A stretch of 64,000 nucleotides of DNA from UBA1413 sp964552955 (lineage in GTDB: Bacteria > Bacteroidota > Bacteroidia > Bacteroidales > Prolixibacteraceae), in assembly GCA_964552955.1 (NCBI GenBank), contig CAZKIU010000001.1:1-64000 (forward strand), in the 5' to 3' direction. This document shows positions 1 through 9,144 of this stretch, piece by piece. Each line of letters opens with the position of its first letter. Position 1 is the first letter of the stretch. The position numbers were made by a program, and so were the translations under genes. Below the pieces are notes generated by a model that did not search any database, was not told the DNA's origin, and saw only the letters and a list, made by a program, of their open reading frames with translations.

Positions 1-1261
1 GATGACCGGAGGCCTCCCTGTTTCCCCGGGAGGATCTCCCCTCATTTCCGGGGGAGGGTTCCACCCGGCCCGGGGAAGGGCGCCGACCTTGTGATGATGG
101 ACTCTCCTCTCCGGCTGCTTCCTCTTCACCCACAAAGGGGTGATCCTCCACAACAGGTACGGTCTGACGGATCAATTTCTGGATGTCCTTCAGCCAGGGA
201 AGCTCCTCTGCATCGCAGAAGGAGATGGCTTGTCCTTCCATGCCGGCCCGGGCAGTGCGGCCAATACGGTGGACATAGGTTTCCGGAATGTTGGGAAGGT
301 CATAGTTGATGACCAGGGGCAACTCCTCAATGTCGATTCCCCTGGCGGCAATATCAGTGGCCACCAATACACCTGAACGGCCACTCTTGAAATTGCCCAG
401 GGCCAGTTGCCGGGCCCCCTGCGATTTGTTTCCATGGATCGCCGCCGCCTCAATGCCGTCTTTCTTCAGCAACCTGACTACCTTGTCGGCCCCATGCTTG
501 GTCCGCGTGAAGACCAGCACCGCCATGCCGGGATTTTGCCGCAATAGGTGAACAAGCAACGCCGGTTTCCGGCTTTTCGCCACCATGTATACCGACTGCG
601 CCACTTTCTCGGCTGTGGTTTGTTCCGGCTGTATGGTCACCTTTTCGGGGTTGCCCAGGATCTTGCGCGAGAGCTCTACAATTTCAGGCGGCATGGTCGC
701 CGAAAAAAACAACGATTGCCGCTTTTGCGGTAACCGCGCGATGATCTTCTTTATATCGTGAATGAAACCCATGTCGAGCATCCGGTCTGCCTCATCGAGA
801 ACCGACCAGCCGACATGATCGAGCGAAATATATCCCTGGTCCATCAGATCAAGGAGCCGGCCAGGCGTAGCCACCAGCACATCCACCCCCGCTTCGAGCG
901 CTGTCACTTGCGCCCCCTGTTTGACTCCCCCAAAAATGACCGTATTCCTGATCCCCGTGAACTGGCCGTAAACCGAGAAACTCTCTCCGATCTGAAGAGC
1001 CAGCTCCCGTGTGGGAGTCACCACCAATGCCCTGATCTTGCGCATATGATTGTTCTGCTGCCGCTCCATATACAAATGCTGCAATATGGGGATCGCAAAG
1101 GCAGCCGTCTTGCCGGTGCCCGTCTGGGCACAACCCAGCAGATCTTTTCCGCGGAGTAATATGGGGATCGCCTGTTCCTGAATAGGGGTGGGGGTTTGAT
1201 AGCCTTCAGCCGTTAAAGCTCTGAGTATAGGCTCTATAATTCCTAAATTTATGAACGTCAT
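1..1261 (-). CDS. DEAD-box RNA helicase, RhlE-like (3' end outside window)
   Basis: This is an ATP-dependent RNA helicase of the DEAD-box family, probably acting in RNA remodelling or ribosome assembly in the cytoplasm. Reading from the ATG at 1261, the translation shows a Q motif (TPTPIQEQA), Walker A (AQTGTGKT), the DEAD box at about residues 156-159 (positions 796-785) and the motif VI region HRIGRTARAG. No stop occurs before the window edge, so at least 420 residues are present and the C-terminus is missing. The last part visible (positions about 1-130) is a low-complexity tail rich in Arg, Gly, Pro and Ser, as in RhlE-type proteins, where such tails bind RNA. The family is certain; the RhlE subtype is an inference from the short N-terminus and the tail. 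Confidence 0.93.
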   Translation of the reverse strand, partial: MTFINLGIIEPILRALTAEGYQTPTPIQEQAIPILLRGKDLLGCAQTGTGKTAAFAIPILQHLYMERQQNNHMRKIRALVVTPTRELALQIGESFSVYGQFTGIRNTVIFGGVKQGAQVTALEAGVDVLVATPGRLLDLMDQGYISLDHVGWSVLDEADRMLDMGFIHDIKKIIARLPQKRQSLFFSATMPPEIVELSRKILGNPEKVTIQPEQTTAEKVAQSVYMVAKSRKPALLVHLLRQNPGMAVLVFTRTKHGADKVVRLLKKDGIEAAAIHGNKSQGARQLALGNFKSGRSGVLVATDIAARGIDIEELPLVINYDLPNIPETYVHRIGRTARAGMEGQAISFCDAEELPWLKDIQKLIRQTVPVVEDHPFVGEEEAAGEESPSSQGRRPSPGRVEPSPGNEGRSSRGNREASGH

Positions 1262-1488
1262 TGAATTAAAATATGGCGCAAAGGTAGTCGTTTTACCGGA
1301 AATGAAAGCGTTTCAAAAAACCGGGAGCGTTCTCTGACCTATAAATTAACCTGGGAGGGGCATTCCCCTGATTTTTTGAGGCAAAAATTACCATTTTAGG
1401 TACAGCACGAAAAATCAGACAGGGCCATGGACGCTTTCTTTAGGATTTTGCAGATATTTAGGACGTTCATTTAACAATTAGAGTTCTT

Positions 1489-4272
1489 ATGCAAAGGTTC
1501 TTCTGGTTATCACTTCTGATGTTACCGTTTTTGCTGAACGGACAGCCCATGGCCCAAAAGCGTTTGACGGCCGACGATTATTCCGCGTGGAAAACCCTTA
1601 CAGGGCAAAAAATTTCTGCCGGCGGCCAGTTGTTGGTTTATGAGGTGAATCCCCATAAGGGCGATGGAGCGCTTCATGTGTACGAAACGGCTTCAGGAAA
1701 AACAAAGGTGATTCCCCGCGGAAAAGGGGCCGGAGTAGCCCCTGCCGGGGAATTTGTCCTTTTCAGGATTGCCCAGCCCGAAGACACCCTGCGAAAAGCC
1801 AAACTCAGGAAAGTTAAAAAGGAAGAGATGCCCCTCGATAGTCTGGGTCTCCTGCTGACCACCCCCGGCATTGTGGTCAAATTTCCGGGGCTGAAGAGTT
1901 TTTCCTTTTCCGAAGAGAACCCGCTTTGGGTGGCCTTTACTCTTGAACCCCAGTCCACCGGTGACACCTCCCGGACTGCGCGCAAGGGTAAAGCACCGAA
2001 AAAAACCGGCGACGACCTCATCCTGTACCGTATTGCTACAGGCGACACCCTCCGGTTTGCCAACGTCACCGAATTCGTATGCCCGAAAAAGGGGGGATCG
2101 GTTTATTTCGTAAGCCAATGGAAGGATTCGCTGGCCACCTGGTCGGCCCTTCACCGCTTCGAAGCAGAAAGCGGTGGCATAAGCCAGCTTTTCTCCTCTC
2201 CGGGGTTCATGAAAAAACTGGTGACCGATGAGCCGGGGAAGCAGGTGGCCTTCCTCTTCTCAACCGACACCACCGAAACCAAAGGGTATGCCCTTTACGC
2301 GGGCAGTAGGGATTCTGTGACTCCCCATATCGTTGCCGGCCCGGAAACACCCGGTATGCCACAAGGGTGGTCCCCTTCCGAAAACGGCATCCTCCGCTTC
2401 TCTGAAACGGGTGACCAACTCTGGCTGGGTACCGCCCCCACCCCGCGTCAGAAACCCAAAGATACGATCCCCGACGAGGAGAAACCGCGCCTTGACGTAT
2501 GGAACTGGCAGGATCCCGACCTGATGAGCCAGCAATTGAAAGAGGTGGACAAGGAGAAGAAAAGAAGCTATCAGGCCTTGTGGCTCACCAGAGAGGGGAG
2601 ATTTCTGCAGTTGGCTGACCCGGAACTTCCCGAGGTGATGCCTGCAGGCAGGGGCAGAGGGGAGCTGGCTCTGGGGGTCTATGACCGGCCCTACCGCAGG
2701 ATCAGAAGCTGGGACCGGGAAGAAATCGCCGACTACTACCTGGTAGACCTGCACAGCGGGGAGCGACGGCTGCTATCTAAAGCCACCGGGCGATCGCGCC
2801 TCTCACCCCGCGGCCGCTACCTGTGGTGGTTTGAACGCACCGACAGTAGCTACCGGGTTCTGCCCACCAACGACCCGCTGGCCCTCTCCCGCTCCGTGAC
2901 CCGTGATCTGCCCTTTCCGGTTTACAACGAACGCAACGACACCCCCACAACACCCGGGCCCTATGGCATCGCAGGATGGAGCAGCGACGAACGCTACCTT
3001 TTCGTTTACGACCGTTATGATATCTGGAAAATCGATGCGGAAGGCAGGGAAGCCCCGGTATGCGTCACCGGAGGCTACGGCCGCAAAAACCAGGTGACCC
3101 TCCGTTACCTCCCTCTTGACCCGGAAGAAGAGTTCATTCCCCAGGGTTCCCACGCCCTGCTGAGTGCCTTCGACCAACAAACCATGTCGGCAGGGTTCTG
3201 CACTACAGACCTTTATGTGGCAGCCGCTCCCCGTACCCTGGTGATGAGCGCCCACTACTTTGGAACGCCCCTGAAAGCCAGAAACAGCGACAGACTGCTC
3301 TGGACCAGGGAGTCGGTTGCCGAATTCCCCGATTTGTGGACCAGCGACCTCTCCTTCAGGAAACCCCTGAAGATCAGCAATGCCAACCCTCAACAGGCCC
3401 AATTCAACTGGCCGACCGCCGAATTGACAGAATGGACCTCCTTTTCCGGGGAGAAACTCAAAGGGATCCTCTACAAACCCGGCGATTTCGATCCATCCCG
3501 TAAATACCCTATGGTGGTTTATTTTTATGAGCGGAATGCCGAAGCTTTGCATCGTCATCCGGTGCCGTCGCCCAGCCGGTCGACCATTAACCGGGCCTTT
3601 TATGCCAGCAACGGCTATCTGGTGTTTGTACCCGATATTACCTACCGTGACGGGTTCCCCGGGCAGAGTGCCTACGATGCCATCGTCAGCGGGGTCTATG
3701 CTCTGGCAGCCACCCACCCCTGGGTCGACCTCAGCAAGGTGGGGTTACAGGGACAGAGCTGGGGGGGATATCAGACAGCCTGGCTGATCACCCGGACGGG
3801 TTTGTTTGCGGCAGCCATGGCCGGCGCCCCCGTGAGCAACATGACCAGCGCCTATGGAGGCATCCGCTGGGAATCAGGCATGAGCCGCATGGCCCAATAT
3901 GAACAGAGCCAGAGCCGCATCGGAGCCACCCTCTGGGAAAAACCCCTGCACTACCTCGAAAACTCCCCCCTCTTTGCAGCCCCGAACATCACCACCCCCC
4001 TGCTCATTATGCACAATGACAACGACGGCGCCGTGCCCTGGAGCCAGGGCATCGAAATGTTCATGGCCCTCACCCGCCTGGGAAAACCCGCCTGGCTGCT
4101 GAACTACAACGGAGAACCCCACAACCTCAAAGACGAAAGCTGGGCCAACCGTATGGACCTCGACAAAAGAATGTTCCAGTTCTTCAACCATTACCTCAAG
4201 GGAGAGCCCATGCCGGAATGGATGGATAAAGGCGTTCCTGCCGTTAAAAAGGGGGAATCCCTGGGATATTAA
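1489..4272 (+). CDS. Secreted S9 (prolyl oligopeptidase) family peptidase
   Basis: This 927-residue serine peptidase is of the prolyl oligopeptidase / dipeptidyl aminopeptidase type. An N-terminal signal peptide (hydrophobic residues about 5-20, then QPMAQ) sends it to the periplasm or outer surface. The first two thirds look like the beta-propeller region of the family, and the C-terminal alpha/beta-hydrolase domain begins near residue 640. The nucleophile is Ser757 in GQSWGGY; the expected acid lies in HNDNDGAVPW and the histidine in GEPHNL. It probably trims short or proline-containing peptides; substrate cannot be read from sequence. It is a single gene, transcribed away from the helicase and converging on the PiT transporter, with a short palindrome (4319-4332) between the two stops. 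Confidence 0.9.
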   Translation: MQRFFWLSLLMLPFLLNGQPMAQKRLTADDYSAWKTLTGQKISAGGQLLVYEVNPHKGDGALHVYETASGKTKVIPRGKGAGVAPAGEFVLFRIAQPEDTLRKAKLRKVKKEEMPLDSLGLLLTTPGIVVKFPGLKSFSFSEENPLWVAFTLEPQSTGDTSRTARKGKAPKKTGDDLILYRIATGDTLRFANVTEFVCPKKGGSVYFVSQWKDSLATWSALHRFEAESGGISQLFSSPGFMKKLVTDEPGKQVAFLFSTDTTETKGYALYAGSRDSVTPHIVAGPETPGMPQGWSPSENGILRFSETGDQLWLGTAPTPRQKPKDTIPDEEKPRLDVWNWQDPDLMSQQLKEVDKEKKRSYQALWLTREGRFLQLADPELPEVMPAGRGRGELALGVYDRPYRRIRSWDREEIADYYLVDLHSGERRLLSKATGRSRLSPRGRYLWWFERTDSSYRVLPTNDPLALSRSVTRDLPFPVYNERNDTPTTPGPYGIAGWSSDERYLFVYDRYDIWKIDAEGREAPVCVTGGYGRKNQVTLRYLPLDPEEEFIPQGSHALLSAFDQQTMSAGFCTTDLYVAAAPRTLVMSAHYFGTPLKARNSDRLLWTRESVAEFPDLWTSDLSFRKPLKISNANPQQAQFNWPTAELTEWTSFSGEKLKGILYKPGDFDPSRKYPMVVYFYERNAEALHRHPVPSPSRSTINRAFYASNGYLVFVPDITYRDGFPGQSAYDAIVSGVYALAATHPWVDLSKVGLQGQSWGGYQTAWLITRTGLFAAAMAGAPVSNMTSAYGGIRWESGMSRMAQYEQSQSRIGATLWEKPLHYLENSPLFAAPNITTPLLIMHNDNDGAVPWSQGIEMFMALTRLGKPAWLLNYNGEPHNLKDESWANRMDLDKRMFQFFNHYLKGEPMPEWMDKGVPAVKKGESLGY

Positions 4273-4341
4273 GGAACCTTCCCCGAAACGTAAAGGGGCC
4301 CTCCCGGGTGGTGGTGCAGAGGGAGCTCCCTCCCTGACACA

Positions 4342-6606
4342 TCAGAGGTATTTGCCACCTGACTGGTAGAAATTGCGGAAAGCTTTGACCATGGTGACCG
4401 TATGAAGCAGAAGGTTTCTGGTTTCGGTCAGTGATTTGAAAAAGAGAAGTGAATTGCGGGTATTCACCTCACGCTCTTTGATCCGCTTCACCTGGTCCTT
4501 TTCGATGCTGTAAAGGGTTTCAGACAATACCACCCTGCGGGTAACCAACAGGTCCATGTTGTCAAACTTTTGTTCCCTGACAATCTCAAGGGCAAAGGTG
4601 AAAAAGTCGTCCACCTCCCTGATCAGACTTCTGATCTGGGTATTTTGTGAATCGGTGAAGGGCTTGTGCTGGTTTTCCATGTGCAGTTTCAGGGGATCTA
4701 CCAGGAAGTGAATGGCATGGGCCATTTCGCGTTGGGCATCCACAAGCTGAATATAGAAATAACCGGCATCCACGTCGACCATTTTCATTTTGGACAACAC
4801 ACTGATACACTTATTCTTTTGTTTTTTTGTTTTCTCATTCAGCTGGAGGTTCAGAGCCATGGCTTCCCTGATGCCGCTGATATCTTCCCTGATGAAACTG
4901 TCCAGAGATTCCGAGAAGACTCTGTTGGTGTTGACGATGGTTTTAACCGCCTGGTTGCCGGCCTTTTCTATGCGCTTAACCAGTTCATCCACCTCGTTGA
5001 TCAGTTCTTCATCTTCGGCAGTCTGGCCGAGCCTGCGGCGAAAGAGAATATGGGTACGCAGGACCAGTCCGACGGCCAGGAGGATAAGGCCTGTGATGGC
5101 AATCCACCCCCCCACACTGATGAGCCAGGCGACCAATCCGCTGATGGTAAAGGCAATGACCGCCGTCAGGAACCATCCTCCTACGACAGTAAAGACCCCC
5201 GATACCCGGTAGACCGCGCTTTCGCGACCCCAGGCCCGGTCGGCAAGGGAACTCCCCATGGCCACCATAAAGGTCACATACGTAGTGGACAGAGGCAGCT
5301 TCAGGGAGGTTCCGAAGGCGATCAGACTACTGGCCACGACCAGGTTGACCGCCGCCCGGAGGAGGTCAAAGGCAGGAGCCTCGGGATCATCGGAGACTTC
5401 GACCGGGGCGAACCTTTTCTTGACGAACTGGTTGACCCCGGTGGGCATAAATTTGTTGATCCGTTTATTGAGGCGCACTGAACTCCTGACAATGGCCCGG
5501 GCAATCCCCGACGACCCGAACCGCTCGGCCCCTTCCAACTGACGCCCCAGATTGACTTCTGTTTCGGTGACATTCTTAGCTTTTCTACTGGTTATCAGCG
5601 TGATGACCATCACCAAACCCGAAATCAGAAGAAAGATAAAGGGGGTCTTCACATCGCCCAGGAGCATTTCCATGGTAAATCCTGCCGGATCGGCAGCGCC
5701 TGCCGCCTGCCACGCCTGGAAGGAGCTGTAACCGGCAATGGGAACCCCGATGAAATTAACCAGGTCATTCCCGGCAAAAGCCATCGCCAGGGCAAAAGTA
5801 CCCACCAGCACCACCACCTTCAGGATGTTTATTTTCAGAAACCACCACAACAACTGGGTGATAAAGGTCCAACCGATCAAACTCACCAGAAGAATCGTCC
5901 CCGTATGGGTCCCGACCCATTCCGCCAGGGGAACCCCCTGACTTCCGACCGGAACCGATGCAAAAGAACTGCCATCAATCCCCTTGATCAGAATGAAATA
6001 ACTGATCAGGGTGATGGAAATACCCCCGAAGAGGCTCCCCAGCTTCCGGAGTTTCTTCTCAAAGCGGAAGGTAAAAATGAGCCTCGAAACGTACTGCATC
6101 AGCGTTCCGAAAGTAAACGCGATGATGATGGATACCAATATCCCGCTGATAATCGCCAGAGCCTTTCCGGTATTGATATATTGAGCCAGATCACCGATGG
6201 TTCCATCCAGTGCGCTGATCTTGACCAGCGAAACAGCAAAAGCCGACCCCAGCAACTCAAAGACCAGTGAAACAGTGGTGGAGGTGGGCAACCCCAGGGT
6301 GTTGAAGGCATCCAGCAGGACGACATCGGTTATCATCACCGCCAGGAAAAGAACCATGATTTCCGAAAAGGAAAACATTTCAGGAAAGAAAACCCCCTTG
6401 CGGGCGACCTCCATCATCCCCGTGGAAAAGGTGGCACCAATCAGGACGCCCAGGGCAGCCATGGAATAGATCACCCATTTGGGAGCTGCCTTGGATCCAA
6501 TGGCTGAATTAAGGAAGTTAACGGCATCATTGGTAACCCCTACGATAAGGTCGGAAATCGCCAGCGCAAAGAGAATCACAACGATGATGAGATAGAAGTT
6601 CTCCAT
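4342..6606 (-). CDS. PiT-family inorganic phosphate transporter with PhoU-like tail
   Basis: This 754-residue inner-membrane protein is a sodium- or proton-coupled phosphate permease. Both PiT signature repeats are present: TNDAVNFLNSAIG near residue 27 and GNDLVNFIG in the middle of the chain, each in a helix-rich half. After about residue 520 the protein becomes hydrophilic and helical, matching the PhoU-like cytoplasmic extension common in Bacteroidota PiT proteins and about 300 residues longer than a minimal PiT. The fusion probably replaces a separate PhoU/Pit-accessory protein in gating. No pho-type genes are adjacent. Start chosen at the ATG directly before the first membrane helix (MENFYLIIVVILF). 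Confidence 0.92.
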   Translation of the reverse strand: MENFYLIIVVILFALAISDLIVGVTNDAVNFLNSAIGSKAAPKWVIYSMAALGVLIGATFSTGMMEVARKGVFFPEMFSFSEIMVLFLAVMITDVVLLDAFNTLGLPTSTTVSLVFELLGSAFAVSLVKISALDGTIGDLAQYINTGKALAIISGILVSIIIAFTFGTLMQYVSRLIFTFRFEKKLRKLGSLFGGISITLISYFILIKGIDGSSFASVPVGSQGVPLAEWVGTHTGTILLVSLIGWTFITQLLWWFLKINILKVVVLVGTFALAMAFAGNDLVNFIGVPIAGYSSFQAWQAAGAADPAGFTMEMLLGDVKTPFIFLLISGLVMVITLITSRKAKNVTETEVNLGRQLEGAERFGSSGIARAIVRSSVRLNKRINKFMPTGVNQFVKKRFAPVEVSDDPEAPAFDLLRAAVNLVVASSLIAFGTSLKLPLSTTYVTFMVAMGSSLADRAWGRESAVYRVSGVFTVVGGWFLTAVIAFTISGLVAWLISVGGWIAITGLILLAVGLVLRTHILFRRRLGQTAEDEELINEVDELVKRIEKAGNQAVKTIVNTNRVFSESLDSFIREDISGIREAMALNLQLNEKTKKQKNKCISVLSKMKMVDVDAGYFYIQLVDAQREMAHAIHFLVDPLKLHMENQHKPFTDSQNTQIRSLIREVDDFFTFALEIVREQKFDNMDLLVTRRVVLSETLYSIEKDQVKRIKEREVNTRNSLLFFKSLTETRNLLLHTVTMVKAFRNFYQSGGKYL

Positions 6607-7134
6607 ATAGAATCAGGTTTTTCTTTGGTAAAATTAAGCAACAATTACGCTCTAAAAGTCAAGAGACCCGGTTTGAGCCCAAAAAAAGAAGCTATCCCAT
6701 AATGCCTTAACTTCAGCTTATCATACAGCCCCTTGGCTTAACATTGCCGAAATACTACCCCAAGACGCTGTTTCATCGGCCAGCAACTCCGCCTCATTGG
6801 CTGAAAACGCCGGTCTGACTCTTTTCAACACACAGGATCGGTCCCAGCCAGGGCGTAGAATTCCACTTTTCTCACTTTTTTCTCAACACCCTCTATTTTT
6901 AGGGGGTATGAAACTATAACAACGTCTTTTCATTTGTTTACCCTATGTTATTTTATACCCCTTATTTGATATTTTATTTCTTTTTGGAGCATTACCCCCA
7001 TTTTTTATATACATTTGATTTCAAACGGTCACTTTTGCTTACAGGCTTCTCTTATTCTGCGGAAGGGTATTGCAGGGAGGAAAGCCAGGGCACAGCGATG
7101 AGGAGAGAAAACCAATTAACCAATACTGTTTGAT
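6607..7134. other. Intergenic region between divergent phosphate and ammonium transporter genes
   Basis: No gene is supported in these 528 bases. The stretch becomes strongly T-rich from about 6900 onwards. It must contain promoters for the PiT gene (minus) and amt (plus). A 62-codon open frame at 6945-7133 has the composition of noncoding T-rich DNA and is not called. Confidence 0.6.
6983..7017 (+). promoter_or_regulatory. Candidate Bacteroidota-type promoter for amt-glnK
   Basis: A TTTG box at 6983-6986 is followed 23 bases later by TACATTTG at 7010-7017, a full match to the Bacteroidota -7 consensus TAnnTTTG. The spacing is a little longer than the usual 19-21, so this is only a candidate. 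Transcription would begin near 7025, giving a leader of about 110 bases before amt. Confidence 0.3.
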
Positions 7135-8457
7135 ATGAAAAAGAAGTTGATTTTACTGCCCCTGCTGTTACTGGCAGGGATGAAGGAAGCCCTGGCGTCG
7201 GGGCCGGTGAGTTGTGATACAGGGGTCACGGCCTGGATGCTGACCTCTACAGCTCTGGTACTGCTGATGATCCCCGGGCTGGCTATGTTTTACGGGGGAC
7301 TGGTGAGGAGCAAGAATGTGCTGGGGACGGTCATGCACAGTTTTGCCGCCATGGGCATCATCAGTGTGCTGTGGGTGGCGGTAGGTTATGCCATGTGTTT
7401 TGGCCAGAATGTGGCCGGAGGATGGTTTGGCTGGAACTCGGACTATTTTTTCCTGAAAGGGATTGACACCAGTGTGATGGAAGCCGGGATACCGGAATAT
7501 GTCTTCTCAATGTTTCAGGGGAAGTTCGCCATCATCACCCCGGCTCTGATCGCAGGAGCCTTTGCGGAAAGGGTCTCTTTCAAGGCTTACTGCCTCTTCA
7601 TTGCGCTGTGGAGTCTGTTGGTTTACAACCCCTTGTGTCATTGGGTATGGGCTTCCGACGGATTTCTTTTCAACCTGGGGGCCCGGGGGGCCATTGATTT
7701 TGCCGGCGGAACGGTGGTGCACATCTCCGCGGGGGTGAGCGGACTGGTGGTGGCACTGTTTCTGGGGTCACGCCGGGGTTATCCCTATCAGGTCATTCGC
7801 CCGAACAATCTGGTGATCACCATGCTGGGCGCCGGGTTGCTCTGGGTGGGCTGGTTTGGATTCAATGCCGGGAGCAGTATCTCCAGCGGATTGAGTACGG
7901 CCCAGGCCCTGGTGGCTACCCAGGTGGCGGCGGCCGCCGGAGCCATGACCTGGCTGATTATCGAAAGTTATCATCAGGGGAAGGCCACCGCCCTGGGATT
8001 TGCCAGCGGCATCCTGGCCGGACTGGTCGCCGTGACCCCTGCGGCAGGGGTCGTCCAACCCTACGGAGCTTTGGCCCTGGGCATCCTGGCCTCCTGCATC
8101 TGCTACCTGGCCATTCAGGTGAAAAACAAAATGGGGTACGACGACAGCCTTGACGCTTTTGGCATCCATGGCGTGGGCGGCATCGCCGGCGCCCTCCTGC
8201 TGACTTTCTTCATCCGCCCCTCCTGGATGAAGGAAGCATCGGAAGCAGCCGGCGGGGCATGGACCACCTTCCAGCAGCTGGGCGTCCAGGCCCTGGCCGT
8301 GGCCATCGCCATCGCCTATTCCGCCGCCATGACCCTGGTGATCGTTTACCTGCTCAATAAGGTCATCCCCCTGCGCTCTTCCGGAGAAGATGAGATGGCT
8401 GGCCTTGACCGCACCTACCATGGCGAAAGAGGATACGGAATGCTCAACCCCAGCTGA
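7135..8457 (+). CDS. amt: Ammonium transporter (Amt family)
   Basis: This 440-residue membrane channel conducts ammonia/ammonium across the inner membrane. It begins with a cleavable signal peptide (KKKLILLPLLLLAGMKEALAS), as in Amt proteins with an outside N-terminus, followed by about eleven hydrophobic helices. Hallmarks include GGLVRSKNVL, FAERVSFKAY, the first pore histidine in FAGGTVVHISAGVSG and the second in DAFGIHGVGGIAG. The glnK gene lies 178 bases downstream on the same strand, the usual pairing in which GlnK plugs the channel when nitrogen is plentiful. Expression under nitrogen limitation is likely, but no NtrC site was recognised. Confidence 0.96.
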   Translation: MKKKLILLPLLLLAGMKEALASGPVSCDTGVTAWMLTSTALVLLMIPGLAMFYGGLVRSKNVLGTVMHSFAAMGIISVLWVAVGYAMCFGQNVAGGWFGWNSDYFFLKGIDTSVMEAGIPEYVFSMFQGKFAIITPALIAGAFAERVSFKAYCLFIALWSLLVYNPLCHWVWASDGFLFNLGARGAIDFAGGTVVHISAGVSGLVVALFLGSRRGYPYQVIRPNNLVITMLGAGLLWVGWFGFNAGSSISSGLSTAQALVATQVAAAAGAMTWLIIESYHQGKATALGFASGILAGLVAVTPAAGVVQPYGALALGILASCICYLAIQVKNKMGYDDSLDAFGIHGVGGIAGALLLTFFIRPSWMKEASEAAGGAWTTFQQLGVQALAVAIAIAYSAAMTLVIVYLLNKVIPLRSSGEDEMAGLDRTYHGERGYGMLNPS

Positions 8458-8635
8458 TGGATTCTTTCACCTTCGCGACCCGCGATTCTGCCACTTTCAT
8501 CAGCCACCACGGATCACCGGCCCCTCGCCCCACAATCCGTTTAATCCCCTGCATCAGGTGCATGCAGCAAAACCACGGGTCCAATTATTCAAAATCACTC
8601 ACCTCAGAGGATTATCCATTTAAATATCACTCATC

Positions 8636-8983
8636 ATGAAGCTCATAACAGCCATTATAAGGGAAGTTCAACTCGACAAGGTCCACGAAGCCCTGATCGA
8701 AGCAGACATCAAACGGATTACCGTCAGCCGGGTATCGGGGCACGGGCAGCAAAGGGTGGAGGAGTTACACCGCGGACAAATCGTGGTGCCCGATCTGATT
8801 CCCAAGATAAAAATCGAGATCGCCGTCAACGACGCCTTTGTAGAGATCACCGTGAATGCCATTCTGAAAGCGGCCCGCACCAACGGTGCGGAAGGGACCG
8901 TGGGCGACGGCAAGATCTTCATCTCCCCCCTGGAGGAGTGCATCCGGATCCGCACAGGCGAGCGGGGCGGCACAGCCATCTGA
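8636..8983 (+). CDS. glnK: PII nitrogen regulatory protein (GlnK-like) without T-loop Tyr51
   Basis: This 115-residue trimeric signal protein senses ATP/ADP and 2-oxoglutarate and probably blocks the Amt channel encoded just upstream. The B-loop (TVGDGKIFI), the C-terminal RIRTGERG motif and the overall length fit PII. The T-loop is unusual: by alignment to E. coli GlnB the stretch HRGQIVVPDLIPK carries Val where the uridylylated Tyr51 should be, and His replaces Tyr46. Control by uridylyltransferase at that tyrosine is therefore ruled out by sequence; effector binding should remain. The inserted residues TNGAE before the B-loop are also slightly longer than in the E. coli proteins. Confidence 0.93.
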   Translation: MKLITAIIREVQLDKVHEALIEADIKRITVSRVSGHGQQRVEELHRGQIVVPDLIPKIKIEIAVNDAFVEITVNAILKAARTNGAEGTVGDGKIFISPLEECIRIRTGERGGTAI

Positions 8984-9022
8984 AGCCACTCAAACCACCG
9001 GAATAGTTTTGTTATGGAAGGG

Positions 9023-9083
9023 CCGTCCGGCAAATGCCATCGCTGCCGGACGGTCATCTTCATCACAGATTTGTGATGAAGAT
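9023..9083 (+). terminator. Two adjacent perfect hairpins after glnK
   Basis: The first hairpin pairs CCGTCCGGCA (9023-9032) with TGCCGGACGG (9044-9053). The second pairs ATCTTCATCACA (9056-9067) with its exact complement at 9072-9083 across a four-base loop. Neither is followed by a long T run, so they could be a terminator, an mRNA-stabilising 3' end, or both. They separate glnK from the next gene. Confidence 0.5.
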
Positions 9084-9144
9084 AAGTTCGTTTTGGAAAA
9101 ATTCCCATATTTACATCCTGAACGACTAACTACTTCCTACCTGT

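Noticed and set aside
4319..4332. 14-bp perfect palindrome GAGGGAGCTCCCTC between convergent genes
   Set aside because: It has no loop and no T run; it could be a site but there is no independent support.
6945..7133. 62-codon frame before amt
   Set aside because: Its Phe/Tyr-rich translation reflects T-rich promoter DNA, and it overlaps the candidate promoter.
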